The notes under the pieces: generated by a model
Told to the model about the DNA's origin: nothing
Databases searched by the model: none
Seen by the model: only the letters and a program-made list of their open reading frames with translations
Translations under genes and position numbers: made by a program
Shown: piece by piece, positions 9,790 through 22,360 of the stretch
Layout: each line of letters begins with the position of its first letter
Numbering within the stretch: the stretch's first letter is position 1
DNA from: Synaphobranchus kaupii
Taxonomy: Eukaryota > Chordata > Actinopteri > Anguilliformes > Synaphobranchidae
Assembly: GCA_029718625.1 (NCBI GenBank)
Contig: CM056380.1
Coordinates: 14,048,286 to 14,112,285 of the forward strand
Reading direction: 5' to 3'
DNA: 64,000 nucleotides

Positions 9790-12700
9790 AAATACAGCTA
9801 TAATCAACATAAATGGCATATCTCAATATTTCTCAATATTAAAAATGCTTCATACTGAGCAAGCAAATAGAATGGGCGTTTGTAAATGTCACCCACTTGA
9901 CCTTCATAAGTAATTATGGGAAAATCTTGTGTAATGCCTCTGAATGTTATTGTTTCCCTATACACCCATATACAGCAATAATGAACATAATTGGGCATAT
10001 CTCAATATTTCCACAGTAAAAATGCTTCATACTGGGCAGGCAAATAGAATGGGCCTTGCTAAATGTCACCCAGTTGACCTTCATAAGTAAGTATGGGAAA
10101 ATCTTGTGTAATGCCTGTCAAGGGTAGTGTTGCCATATACACCCACATACAGCAATAATGAACATAATTGGGCATATCTCAATATTTCCACAGTAAAAAT
10201 GTTTCATACTGGGCAGGCAAATAGAATGGGCCTTGCTAAATGTCACGCAGTTGAACTTCATAAGTAAGTATGGGAAAATCTTGTGTAATGCCTCTGAATG
10301 TTATTGTTTCCCTATACACCCATATACAGCAATAATGAACATAATTGGGCATATCTCAATATTTCCACAGTAAAAATGCTTCATACTGGGTAGGCAAATA
10401 GAATGGGTCTTGCTAAATGTCACCCAGTTGACCTTCATAAGTAAGTATGGGAAAATCTTGTGTAATGCCTGTGAATGTTAGTATTGCCCTATACACCCAT
10501 ATACAGCAATAATGAACATAATTGGGCATATCTCAATATTTCCACAGTAAAAATGCTTCATACTGAGCATACATATAGAATGGGCCTTTGAAAATGTTAG
10601 CCATTTGACGTTTGGAAGTAAATATGGGAAAATCTTGTGTAATGCCTGTCAATGTTAGTATTGCCCTATACACCCATATACAGCAATAATGAACATAATT
10701 GGGCATATCACAATATTTCCACAGTAAAAATGCTTCATACTGAGCAAGCAAATAGAATGGGCCTTTGGAAATGTCACCCAGTTGACGGTCCTGAGTAAGT
10801 ATGGGAAAATGTTGTGTAATGCCTGTGAATGTTAGTGTTGCCCTGTACACCCATATACAGCAATAATGTACATAATTGGGCATATCTCAATATTTCGACA
10901 GTAAAAATGCTTCATACTGAGCATACATATAGAATGGGCCTTTGAAAATGTTAGCCATTTGACGTTTGGAAGTAAATATGGGAAAATCTTGTGTAATGCC
11001 TGTGAATGTTAGTATTGCCCTATACACCCATATACAGCAATAATGAACATAATTGGGCATATCTCAATATTTCGACAGTAAAAATGCTTCATACTGAGCA
11101 TACATATAGAATGGGCCTTTGAAAATGTTAGCCATTTGACGTTTGGAAGTAAATATGGGAAAATATTGTGTAATGCCTGTGAATGTTAGTATTGCCCTAT
11201 ACACCCATATACAGCAATAATGAACATAATTGGGCATATCTCAATATTTCGACAGTAAAAATGCTTCATACTGAGCATACATATAGAATGGGCCTTTGAA
11301 AATGTTAGCCATTTGACGTTTGGAAGTAAATATGGGAAAATCTTGTGTAATGCCTGTGAATGTTAGTATTGCCCTATACACCCATATACAGCAATAATGA
11401 ACATAATTGGGCATATCTCAATATTTCGACAGTAAAAATGCTTCATACTGAGCATACATATAGAATGGGCCTTTGAAAATGTTAGCCATTTGACCTTTGG
11501 AAGTAAATATGGGAAAATCTTGTGTAATGCCTGTGAATGTTAGTATTGCCCTATACACCCATATACAGCAATAATGAACATAATTGGGCATATCTCAATA
11601 TTTCGACAGTAAAAATGCTTCATACTGAGCATACATATAGAATGGGCCTTTGAAAATGTTAGCCATTTGACGTTTGGAAGTAAATATGGGAAAATCTTGT
11701 GTAATGCCTGTGAATGTTAGTATTGCCCTATACACCCATATACAGCAATAATGAACATAATTGGGCATATCTCAATATTTCCACAGTAAAAATGCTTCAT
11801 ACTGAGCATACATATAGAATGGGCCTTTGAAAATGTTAGCCATTTGACGTTTGGAAGTAAATATGGGAAAATCTTGTGTAATGCCTGTGAATGTTAGTAT
11901 TGCCCTATACACCCATATACAGCAATAATGAACATAATTGGGCATATCTCAATATTTCGACAGTAAAAATGCTTCATACTGAGCAAGCAAATAGAATGGG
12001 CCTTTGGAAATGTCACCCAGTTGACGGTCCTGAGTAAGTATGGGAAAATGTTGTGTAATGCCTGTGAATGTTAGTGTTGCCCTGTACACCCATGTACAGC
12101 AATAATGAACATAATTGGGCATATCTCAATATTTCGACAGTAAAAATGCTTCATACTGGGCAGGGAAATAGAATGGGCCTTGGTAAATGTCACTCAATTG
12201 ACCTTCGTGAGTAATTATGGGAAAATCCTGTGTAATGCCTTTGAATGTTAGTGTTGGCCTATACACCCATATACAGCAGTAATGAACATAATTGCCTCAT
12301 TTCAATATTACCCGAGTAGAATGTCTTCCTACTTGGCAGGCATATAGAATGGGCCTTTGAAAATGTTATCCAGTTGACGTTTGTAAGTAATTATGGGAAA
12401 ATCTTGTGTAATGCCTGTGAATGTTAGTGTTGCCCTATACACTCATATACAGCAATAATGAACATAATTGGGCATATCTCAATATTACCGTAGTAAACCT
12501 CCTTCGTACTTGGCACACATATAGAATAACCCTGTGTAAATGTTATGCAGTTAACCATCATAAGTATTTATGGCAATTCCTCTGTAATGCTTGTGAATGT
12601 TAGTGTTGCCCTATCCACCCCTATGCAGCAATAATGAACATAATTGGGCATATTTCAATATTTCCCCAGTAGAATTTCTTCATACTTGGCAGGCATATAG

Positions 12701-13100
12701 AATGGGCCTTTGAAAATGTTAACCAGTTGACCTTTGTACGTAATTATGGGAAAATGTTGTGTAATGCCTGTGAATGGTAGTGTTGCCCTATACACCCAAA
12801 TACAGCAATAAAGAACATAAATGGACCTATCTCTAAAGACCCAGAGTAGAATGTCTTCATCCTTGGCATGCTTATAGAAGGGGCCTTGGTAAATGTCAAT
12901 AAATTGTCCTTTGTAATTAAGTAATTCTGGGAAGATCCTGTGTAATGATCTGTCAATATTAGTGTTGCCATATATATAGTGCACTCATATACAGCAATCA
13001 AGAACAGACATAGTCATATCTGAAAAGTTCAACAGTAGAATGTCTTTATTCTTGGCAGGCACATAGAATGGACCTTGTTCATCGTCATTCATTTGAGTTA
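9790..13100. repeat. 177-bp tandem repeat, right arm (about 19 copies)
   Basis: The landmark GGGCATATCTC occurs at 9993, 10170, 10347, 10524, 10701, 10878, 11055, 11232, 11409, 11586, 11763, 11940 and 12117, an exact 177-bp ladder. Increasingly diverged units follow to about 13100. The middle units (10870-11950) are almost identical, pointing to recent local amplification. The orientation is opposite to the left arm. Confidence 0.95.
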
Positions 13101-13644
13101 TGGGGAAATCCTGTGTAAAGGAAACTCAAATATAGTGTTGCCATATACATCCATATATAGCAATAATGATTTCCACAGTAATAATACTTGATATGCCTAC
13201 AGAGTGGGCCTTTGTAGTCCTTCACTTCAATACTACTGTTCAGTAATAATGGAAAAAATTCTGTATAATGGTCTCTCACATGGTCTCTCTGGACCTTGCT
13301 GATCACAAATCTGCTGAAAATGTGGGAGAAAAATTTATGGAGAAAATTTATGGAGAAAGCCTGTCAAATGTATCCTTGCCATATACTCTTATATACAGCT
13401 ACAATTGCCTCCAATGGTCTTATCTCAAAACGTCTACAGTCTGTAAAGACGGTACCGCAAATTTTATCAGGCGGCTTGGAGAGAAATTGCGTTTTCTGCC
13501 TTTTCCGCACAAGGGCGTTACCTAAAGACGTCGTGGTTCCCGTTCTGCCACTATACGCATTGTAGATGCGCACACAAAATTGACGCACGGATAGTTTGAC
13601 CGAACATTTTTCAAGAGCGGATAGCTTGACCGAGGTTCAGCGGG

Positions 13645-13973
13645 CGGCGCTACAGCTAAACTGCCCAGCTAGCTGCCTACCAACCGTCATGTAAGTTAGT
13701 CAAGAGGCGTAACGTTAGCTCCAATCCTAAACCAAACCAAACCAAACAAACTATACATCAAAATGTAGCTAAGAAAATGTACTTTCTTATTTTGATAGTT
13801 TTTTTGATAGAAAAACTTTCTTACCGTAAAAGCAAACTTTCTTACCGGAAAACGTAGTCCGATGACAGCGAAACTTTCGTCAGACCACAATATAGTCCCT
13901 GGTCACAGGATGAAACTTGAAACCTATGTCTGTTCACTCGGAAAATCACCCCGCCTTGAGCAAACGTGCGATT
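13645..13973. other. No gene recognised
   Basis: This is the right flank of the foldback element. It contains a short AAACC repeat (13730-13750) and two copies of a CTTTCTTACCG motif. There is no coding signal. Confidence 0.4.
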
Positions 13974-14047
13974 ATCTGAAATCATGTGACTTCTTGTAAA
14001 TGTTCTTCTTATCTGAAATCATGTGACTTCTTGTAAATGTTCTTCTT
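13974..14047. repeat. 36-bp tandem duplication beside the LINE tail
   Basis: The 36-bp segment starting ATCTGAAATCATGTGACTTC is present twice in direct succession, ending where the (TTC)n tail of the LINE begins. Confidence 0.85.
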
Positions 14048-14240
14048 CTTCTTCTTCTTCTTTGTGTTTTTTGTCGGATTCAAATACCAACTTTAGGTGC
14101 ATACCGCCACCTACCGTTCCGGAGTATGTAGAACAGGATTCCAGAAAAAAAAGAAAAAAAAAGGAATTAAATAATTATTTTCTTTATTCTATGATATTAA
14201 ATTAAGTTAATAAATAAAATTATAAGTATAAAGTAAAATT

Positions 14241-15619
14241 CTATATTCTATTAAACAATCTTGAGCCTATTAAGAACTCTATTATCCCTCTCTGTACTTC
14301 CCACACCTTATCTCCATTTGTTCCTAGTATCCCTTCCAAATCCCAACCTCGTCCAACCTCTCTTACCCTTTGTTGCAAACGCTCCCTTTCTTTTTTATAT
14401 TTTATGCAATGCATTATTACATGTTCAGTGTTTTCAATTATATTACAATGTGCACAACCTTGTGAATTTACTTTACCCAATACAAATAAAGTTTTATTTA
14501 AACCAGTGTGGTCAAATCTTAATCTCGATATGACTACCTCCTCTCTTCTGCTTCGCCCTTTAACACTCTGTGCTCTAACGGACTTTTGTACCCTATAGTA
14601 TGTTCTACCCTTACTGTCCTCGTCCCATTTTTTCTGCCAGCATTCCAATATTTTCTTTTTAATTAATGCTTTACCTTCCCCTATTCCAAATGCTATATTA
14701 ATTATGTGTGTCATATTTAGCGATCTTTTTGCCATCCTGTCTGCAATTTCATTACCCTCTAATCCCACATGTGCAGGTACCCAACAAAATATTATTTCTA
14801 TTCCCATTCTCTGCGTTCTAAATAGACATTGAAACATTTCATATATTAGGTCTTCCCTAATTGAGTTCATTGTCTGTAGGCTAAAAAGAACTGCTGCAAA
14901 ATCAATACACAGCACCACCCTGTCTGGTCTCACTTCTTCCACCCATTGGAGACTAACAATCACTGCCATCATCTCGGCTGTATATACTGATAATTTATCA
15001 TATATATATATATATATTTATCATATATAATTCTCTTTCCTATATGTATTTTAAATTGTGAAATATATATTCCAATTCCTACATGGTCATTTTGATCTTT
15101 TGATCCGTCAGTAAATATATGTAGGTAGTTAGAATATTTGTTTATTATATGCTGGTTTGCACAGTAACCTATTTCGTGCTCCGCCCAATTTTTCTTTAGT
15201 TCCAGGATACTAAAATCAACGTTAGCTTCAGGGAAGAGCCATGGGGGAACATTACTTATTGGAGTAGGGGAATTGAAATGTACTCCGTCTAGGTCATATT
15301 CTTCTGATTTATCTTTTATCTTCCATCCAAAACCATTTCCGTTATGTCTATACTCCCAGCATTCGTTTAGGACACTTTTAGTGGCATTTTCATCCCCACA
15401 TCCCCTAAGCCGAATCCAATATGTTAGAGCCAGTTTGTCTCTCCTGAGCTCTAGTGGGATTTCCCCTGATTCTACTAACACGGCATTACATGGCGTTGAT
15501 CTCATTGCACCAATGCTAAGCCTCAAGGCTTTGCTTTGCATTCTATCAATTCGGTTTAAGTACGATTTAGCTGCTGCCCCATAAACAAAACACCCATAGT
15601 CAATTGCTGATCTCATCAA
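14241..15619 (-). pseudogene. LINE ORF2, RNase H domain and C-terminus
   Basis: The RNase H fold is recognisable by TDGSKDQNDHVGIG, the Glu in AEMMAVIVSLQWVEE, the Asp in VLCIDFAAVLFSL, and WVPAHVGLEGNEIADRMAKR. Downstream comes a Cys/His motif, CAHCNIIENTEHVIMHC, typical of the LINE C-terminus. The domain is split near 14985, where a TA-dinucleotide expansion (about 14998-15018) duplicates a short TATGATAAAT segment and shifts the frame. The sequence ends at a stop at 14241. Confidence 0.85.
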
Positions 15620-17507
15620 AGCCCTATATACGTGTATATCTATTAATGCCTGCTTATCTGCTCCTCATGTATATCCAGATATAGCCCTCATTAAATGTAT
15701 TACTTTTTAACATTTAGTTTCTAGCTTTTCCACGTGTCTTACATGTACATCTCTCATCTACCCAAATTCCCAAATATTTAAATTCCTTTACTTTTTCCAT
15801 TGGTTGTCCATATAAAAGAAGACACTGTTCTTCTATCTTTTTCTTTCTAGTTATGTACATGTAGCAAGACTAACTTGTTGAGATTTTAAAACCCCAATTG
15901 TATGACCATTGCTCTACCTTTAAAATAGCTTTCTTAATCTCTCTCAGCACACTTGTGTTGTCTCTCCCCCTAATCCATATAGCTCCGTCATCTGCATATA
16001 ATGATGAGCATATCCTTCTGTCAAGATTCATGAATATATCATTGATCATAATGTTAAATTACACCGGACTAATGACGCTTCCTTGTGGAATTCCGTTAAC
16101 GATATCATACTCATCGGATAACTCTGGTCCTACCTTAACTCTAAACTTTCGTTCTGATAGAAAATCTAGTACCCAGTTGTAAAATCTTCCACTAATGCCC
16201 ATTCTATTCATTTGAATTAACAGCCCTTCCCTCCACATAGAATCGTACGCTTTTTCGATGTCAAAGAAAACAATCACCATCAATTCTTTCATTTTAAATG
16301 CTTTCTCTATTTCATTGCAAACTTTAACAAGTGCGTCCATGGAAGACCTATCTTTCCTGAATCCATTCTGGTATGATGCAATTAAACCTCTCCTTTCTAA
16401 AAAAATAGTTAAGTCTTCGGACCAAAATCTTTTCCATCCATTTGCACAGATGCGAAGTTAAAGCAATGGGTCTATAATTTCCAGCATTATTTGGGTTTTT
16501 ACCGGGTTTGCTAAAAGGTAAAATGAGTGCACTCTTCCATCTTTTTGGAAACAATCCTTCTCTCAATATTTTATTGAACAGTTCCAGTATTATTCTCAGT
16601 ACTTGATCAGGTAATTTACGAAACATAGCGTAACTTAGTTGATCCTGCCCCGTTGCTGTGTATCCAGTGTTATTTATCGCTATTTCTAACTCACTCATAG
16701 TCAGCTCAGCATCAAGATTTGTGTCTATATTATTATTTTTTCCCCTAAGTATATTACGATTTCCCCTTATCACTGTCTCTTTTCTCTTTTTATGCAGATC
16801 GTCTAAGTGATTCCCACTGTGTACATTAGCAAAGCTCTTACCCAATATATTAGCCTTTTCTTTATCTGTTACAGCTATTGTTTCTCCATCCTCTAAGATT
16901 GGAATTTTAGTATATTTCCTTTTGCCACTCATTTTCTTTAACATTTGCCATACATCACCTAGTTTCACTTCTCTGTCTATAGTAGAACAGTATTCCCTCC
17001 ATGCATTCTTTTTACTGGATTTCATAATTCTACGAGTCAGAGCTTTTTTCTTTTGATAATCCATTAAGTTTTCTTGATTCAAGTTAGTCCTTAACACTCG
17101 TAATGCTTTATTTCGTTCTCTGATAGCTTTAGTGCATTCTTCATTCCACCATGGTACCCGCTTTCCTTTTCCCTGTTATTCTACTCATGGGTATACTCTT
17201 TGATGCAGCATTCAAAATTAAGTTAGTCACTATAGAATAGCATTCTTCTATACTACCATTCATTGAAATTGACTTAATTCCCTCTATGCAGTATTCTTGA
17301 TATTTTTCCCAGTCAGCTTTTTCAAAGCACCATTTTTCTAATACGTACCTTTCTTAGGCATGCATATTAATTTCTATAGAGCAGAAGATTGGATAATGAT
17401 CACTTCCTATACTAGAGCTATCATCCACGTTCCATTTGCATGAGCATGCTATATTTCTAGATACTAAAGTTAGATCTAGACATGACAGGATATTTCTGTA
17501 TATATCT
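15620..17507 (-). pseudogene. LINE ORF2, reverse transcriptase and end of endonuclease
   Basis: From right to left, the region codes the last endonuclease motif GSDHYPIFCS (just inside 17507). A linker follows, then RT motifs: ILPFSKPGKNPNNAGNYRPI, FFDIEKAYDSMW, NGIPQGSVISPV and the catalytic YADD at 15987-15998 (LYADDGAIWIR). Several frameshifts and stops separate the pieces (near 17100-17170, 16340 and 15720), so the polymerase cannot be made. The upstream endonuclease continues beyond the LTR insertion at 22366. Confidence 0.85.
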
Positions 17508-17512
17508 AATCT

Positions 17513-19624
17513 TGTCATGGGGTGTGACGTGTGAGATGGGAGGAGCCAAACGCAGCAAGGGGAATCATTAAGCCCTTAGGCCACTAAGGCGGGATACCCG
17601 CAGATAAGGGAGGAGACAAGACAAGGAACACAAACACACCACAGACGCTACTAACCGGCTAACTGTCAAACGCTAAGTAGAGCGCAAGGACAGGAATCTG
17701 AACAGCCAGACATAATACGCGCCCTGTCTCGGCAACGAGACAAATCAGAACGGGCGAGTAGCGTAAAGGCAAACATTAAACAATAAACAAACACCGCAAA
17801 ATAATACGATGGTAAGAGAGGAGGCGAACAGGAACAGAGATTTAACGTTCCCATGGCGAGATAAATAGGCTCGCAGTCAAATGAATTAAACCAAGAGGGT
17901 AAACACCCGATCTCCCAGGAGAGAGAAACATTTTACAGGTGAGCCGACGAAGCACTGTCGTCCCATAACTTTATTATCCACAGACTAACGCAAGCTTAAA
18001 TTGGAACAACCGCCCCAGCCTCTCGGCAAAGGAATGAATAAATTAAACGAGGCGAAAATGGAACCGAGATTTAACGTTCCATGGCTAGTTTAATAAGTAG
18101 CAGTCAAATGCAGAAAGCAAAGCGGTAAACACCCGATCTCCCAGGAAGGAGAAACATTTTACAGGTGAGCCGAACGGAGCACCGTCGTCCCATAACTACT
18201 ATCCAAAAGACTCACGCAAACTTAGATTGGAACAACCGCCCTAGCCTCTCGGTAAAGGAATGAATAAATTAAACGAGGCGAAAATGGAACCGAGATTTAA
18301 CGTTCCATGGCTAGTTTAATAAGTAGCAGTCAAATGCAGAAAGCAAAGCGGTAAACACCCGATCTCCCAGGAAGGAGAAACATTTTACAGGTGAGCCGAA
18401 CGGAGCACCGTCGTCCCATAACTACTATCCAAAAGACTCACGCAAACTTAGATTGGAACAACCGCCCTAGCCTCTCAGTAAAGGAATAAATGAAAACGAG
18501 GCGAAATGGAACAGAGATTTAACGTTCCATGGCGATATAAAAGGCTCGCAGTCCAATGCATAAAACCAAGAGGGTAAACACCCGATCTCCCAGGAGAGAG
18601 AAACATTTTACAGGTGAGCCGAACGGAGCACCGTCGTCCCATAACTTTACTATGCACAGACTAACGCAAGCTAAAATGGAACAACCGCCCTAGCCTCTCA
18701 ATAAATGAAACGAGGCGAAATGGAACAGAGAGCTAACGTTCCGATGCTATATAAAGACACGCGCAGTCACACACCAACACGTCCACAACAACGCCCAAGC
18801 TCCATATAAAGAGACACACCCGGAGAACGAAACAGAACAACAGTTCCAAACAAAATCGTCCCGCAGGTAAAAAGGACGTACAGGACGGCTGCAACAAAAG
18901 ACCTACGCAAAATAGCACGACAGCCTCAATATAAATAAAAACCCTGAGTCACAACAAAGGGGAACGTAGTCCACGAGAAGGACAACAGGGAATAAACGTA
19001 CCACGGCTACTTACTGGCTCACAGTAAAACGGAATTGAGTAGAAGCAAAACGCCAGGTCTCTAAGAAAACCAAACAGGCGAAAATGGAACAAAGAGCTGC
19101 TACTCTATACTTCTACGAGCAAATAACTAAGTAGAAGCGAAACGCCTGATCTCCCAATGGGAAGACATGTGCCGAAAGGCGAGCAGAACTACTGTTCTGA
19201 ACACAATCGCCCAAAACTCCATACACGGAGGAAACGCACAAATAAAGGCAAAAATAGAGCAGAGATGAACGGTCCCAAACTCCTACGAGATAACCAACCA
19301 CCAAGCCAGCAAGAAATAAGCCCTGCCTCAACTAAGAGACGTTAACAAAAGGCAAGTAGCCACAAATGGTACGAGAACTCACAGCCAACAAAAACACCAC
19401 AGTACGTAACAATAAACAACAAGTAACAATTAATGTCGAAGACCCGAACGTAGAAAACGGTAGGCTTATATACCCCTCTCCAGGTGACAAGCAACAGGTG
19501 TAAACGCTTAACAAAAGATCCGACAACTCAGCAGGGCGGAGCAAGCATCTACCAAAAGGGCAGCGCCCTCGCGTGGCCACCAAAGAGAACGACCGCAAGG
19601 GGAAACAGGGTCAAAACCATGACA
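17513..19624 (-). repeat. LTR copy 1 (3' LTR by orientation)
   Basis: A 2112-bp LTR with TG...CA ends. Its left half (about 17830-18740) contains five tandem units of about 215-229 bp, each with the TTTAACGTTCC-type landmark (17841, 18070, 18296, 18518, about 18733). Units two and three are almost identical. Relative to copy 2 it lacks 8 bp near 18706. Confidence 0.9.
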
Positions 19625-20240
19625 GGACCCCCCCTCTAAGGGGCGACCCAGGCGACCCCAGAAATAAAAACCATGCGGACGTTCCTGGAGAGAAATACCC
19701 GACAAAACACATACAAATATATTTTATTTTATCTTTTTTTTTTTTTTTGGAAGGGAAGGGAGGGTGGGACTAAGGGTGAGGGGGGTGTGGAACAAATAAG
19801 TGCCTGGCTAAAAGTACCCTGGAGAAATACTCAGCACCCTGGTTACTGACTACCTACCCAGAACCTTACTAACGCCTATCTGTCTTCGTGAGGCGTGCCG
19901 AGCAAGAGGCGACTTTGAACGCTTAACTCAAGGGCAATGGCCTACAAACTGAGACCAAAGCCCTTGAAATGCGTACCCCTGACAGGGATAAAATCCCCAC
20001 TCGGAATTACCTCAAAAATAAAAAAGGCAAAATAATAAAGTAGTGGGCCGCCGGGAAACCAAATAAGTCAAACTGGCCCACTCGGCGCCTACCTACCAGG
20101 GTAGCTGGAAAACAAATAAAACCCAAGGGATACTCACTAAAACCAAGACACAAACCAAAAACAGTAACCATTAAAACCCCTCTTAATAAAAAAGAATTCC
20201 CCTAAAAAAGCCGCTGGCCCCGGTAATGGCTTCGACATTC
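19625..20240 (-). other. Internal region of the LTR element, non-coding
   Basis: These are 616 bp between the LTRs. The left end carries the C-rich (purine on the minus strand) tract CCCCCCCTCTAAGG. A poly-T run and G-rich stretch lie at 19725-19790. No open frame has retroviral motifs, so replication would depend on proteins from another element. Confidence 0.8.
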
Positions 20241-22360
20241 TGTCATGGGGTGTGACGTGTGAGATGGGAGGAGCCAAACGCAGCAAGGGGAATCATTAAG
20301 CCCTTAGGCCACTAAGGCGGGATACCCGCAGATAAGGGAGGAGACAAGACAAGGAACACAAACACACCACAGACGCTACTAACCGGCTAACTGTCAAACG
20401 CTAAGTAGAGCGCAAGGACAGGAATCTGAACAGCCAGACATAATACGCGCCCTGTCTCGGCAACGAGACAAATCAGAACGGGCGAGTAGCGTAAAGGCAA
20501 ACATTAAACAATAAACAAACACCGCAAAATAATACGATGGTAAGAGAGGAGGCGAACAGGAACAGAGATTTAACGTTCCCATGGCGAGATAAATAGGCTC
20601 GCAGTCAAATGAATTAAACCAAGAGGGTAAACACCCGATCTCCCAGGAGAGAGAAACATTTTACAGGTGAGCCGACGAAGCACTGTCGTCCCATAACTTT
20701 ATTATCCACAGACTAACGCAAGCTTAAATTGGAACAACCGCCCCAGCCTCTCGGCAAAGGAATGAATAAATTAAACGAGGCGAAAATGGAACCGAGATTT
20801 AACGTTCCATGGCTAGTTTAATAAGTAGCAGTCAAATGCAGAAAGCAAAGCGGTAAACACCCGATCTCCCAGGAAGGAGAAACATTTTACAGGTGAGCCG
20901 AATGGAGCACCGTCGTCCCATAACTACTATCCAAAAGACTCACGCAAACTTAGATTGGAACAACCGCCCTAGCCTCTCGGTAAAGGAATGAATAAATTAA
21001 ACGAGGCGAAAATGGAACCGAGATTTAACGTTCCATGGCTAGTTTAATAAGTAGCAGTCAAATGCAGAAAGCAAAGCGGTAAACACCCGATCTCCCAGGA
21101 AGGAGAAACATTTTACAGGTGAGCCGAACGGAGCACCGTCGTCCTATAACTACTATCCAAAAGACTCACGCAAACTTAGATTGGAACAACCGCCCTAGCC
21201 TCTCAGTAAAGGAATAAATGAAAACGAGGCGAAATGGAACAGAGATTTAACGTTCCATGGCGATATAAAAGGCTCGCAGTCCAATGCATAAAACCAAGAG
21301 GGTAAACACCCGATCTCCCAGGAGAGAGAAACATTTTACAGGTGAGCCGAACGGAGCACCGTCGTCCCATAACTTTACTATGCACAGACTAACGCAAGCT
21401 AAAATGGAACAACCGCCCTAGCCTCTCAATAAATGAATAAATGAAACGAGGCGAAATGGAACAGAGAGCTAACGTTCCGATGCTATATAAAGACACGCGC
21501 AGTCACACACCAACACGTCCACAACAACGCCCAAGCTCCATATAAAGAGACACACCCGGAGAACGAAACAGAACAACAGTTCCAAACAAAATCGTCCCGC
21601 AGGTAAAAAGGACGTACAGGACGGCTGCAACAAAAGACCTACGCAAAATAGCACGACAGCCTCAATATAAATAAAAACCCTGAGTCACAACAAAGGGGAA
21701 CGTAGTCCACGAGAAGGACAACAGGGAATAAACGTACCACGGCTACTTACTGGCTCACAGTAAAACGGAATTGAGTAGAAGCAAAACGCCAGGTCTCTAA
21801 GAAAACCAAACAGGCGAAAATGGAACAAAGAGCTGCTACTCTATACTTCTACGAGCAAATAACTAAGTAGAAGCGAAACGCCTGATCTCCCAATGGGAAG
21901 ACATGTGCCGAAAGGCGAGCAGAACTACTGTTCTGAACACAATCGCCCAAAACTCCATACACGGAGGAAACGCACAAATAAAGGCAAAAATAGAGCAGAG
22001 ATGAACGGTCCCAAACTCCTACGAGATAACCAACCACCAAGCCAGCAAGAAATAAGCCCTGCCTCAACTAAGAGACGTTAACAAAAGGCAAGTAGCCACA
22101 AATGGTACGAGAACTCACAGCCAACAAAAACACCACAGTACGTAACAATAAACAACAAGTAACAATTAATGTCGAAGACCCGAACGTAGAAAACGGTAGG
22201 CTTATATACCCCTCTCCAGGTGACAAGCAACAGGTGTAAACGCTTAACAAAAGATCCGACAACTCAGCAGGGCGGAGCAAGCATCTACCAAAAGGGCAGC
22301 GCCCTCGCGTGGCCACCAAAGAGAACGACCGCAAGGGGAAACAGGGTCAAAACCATGACA
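20241..22360 (-). repeat. LTR copy 2 (5' LTR by orientation)
   Basis: A 2120-bp LTR, nearly identical to copy 1 and with the same internal tandem units. The visible differences are T for C near 20900 (GAATGGAGC), T for C near 21145 (CGTCCTATAAC) and an extra AATAAATG near 21430. The short open frames inside both LTRs occur as identical pairs and match no known protein. Confidence 0.9.

Larger units (their letters stand above)
4587..13636. mobile_element. 9.05-kb foldback transposon with satellite-built inverted arms
   Basis: The two ends are inverted copies: the left begins ACCTCGGTCAAGCTATCCGC and the right ends with its reverse complement. About 125 terminal bases match with only a few differences. 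Immediately outside lies a perfect direct repeat TCAGCGGG (4579-4586 and 13637-13644), an 8-bp target-site duplication. The arms run inward from 4587 to about 6752 and from 13636 to about 9265. They are made mostly of a 177-bp tandem repeat and are continuous across the border with an internal Tc1 half-copy. The asymmetric core holds a decayed PIF/Harbinger element. Eight-base duplications occur in hAT, P, Merlin and Zisupton elements, but the terminal bases do not let me assign a superfamily. No transposase for the outer element is visible, so it is probably non-autonomous. Confidence 0.85.
17513..22360 (-). mobile_element. Non-autonomous LTR retrotransposon inserted in the LINE
   Basis: Two direct repeats of 2112 and 2120 bp (17513-19624 and 20241-22360) flank a 616-bp internal segment. 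Each repeat begins TGTCATGG and ends CCATGACA. The pair is flanked by a perfect 5-bp duplication, AATCT (17508-17512 and 22361-22365), as made by retroviral-type integrase. The minus-strand orientation is inferred from a polypurine run (AGAGGGGGGG) next to the left LTR on that strand. There are no gag, protease, RT or integrase motifs. I noticed only two substitutions and one 8-bp indel between the LTRs, so the insertion is recent. Closest known classes are TRIM/LARD-type derivatives of Ty3/Gypsy-like elements. I did not recognise the primer-binding site. Confidence 0.9.

Noticed and set aside
9790..13100. CRISPR array or centromeric satellite
   Set aside because: The 177-bp units have no unique spacers and sit within a bounded element with target duplication, mirrored on the other side. 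They are neither a CRISPR array nor a free-standing satellite block.
4587..13636. Palindrome as a pure assembly artefact
   Set aside because: The arms differ in unit number and at scattered bases, and the outer border has an exact 8-bp duplication. An artefactual mirror would be identical and lack it. Long reads remain the decisive test.
17666..22334. Paired identical open frames of 60-88 codons
   Set aside because: They occur as duplicates because they lie in the two LTRs. None has a recognised domain.
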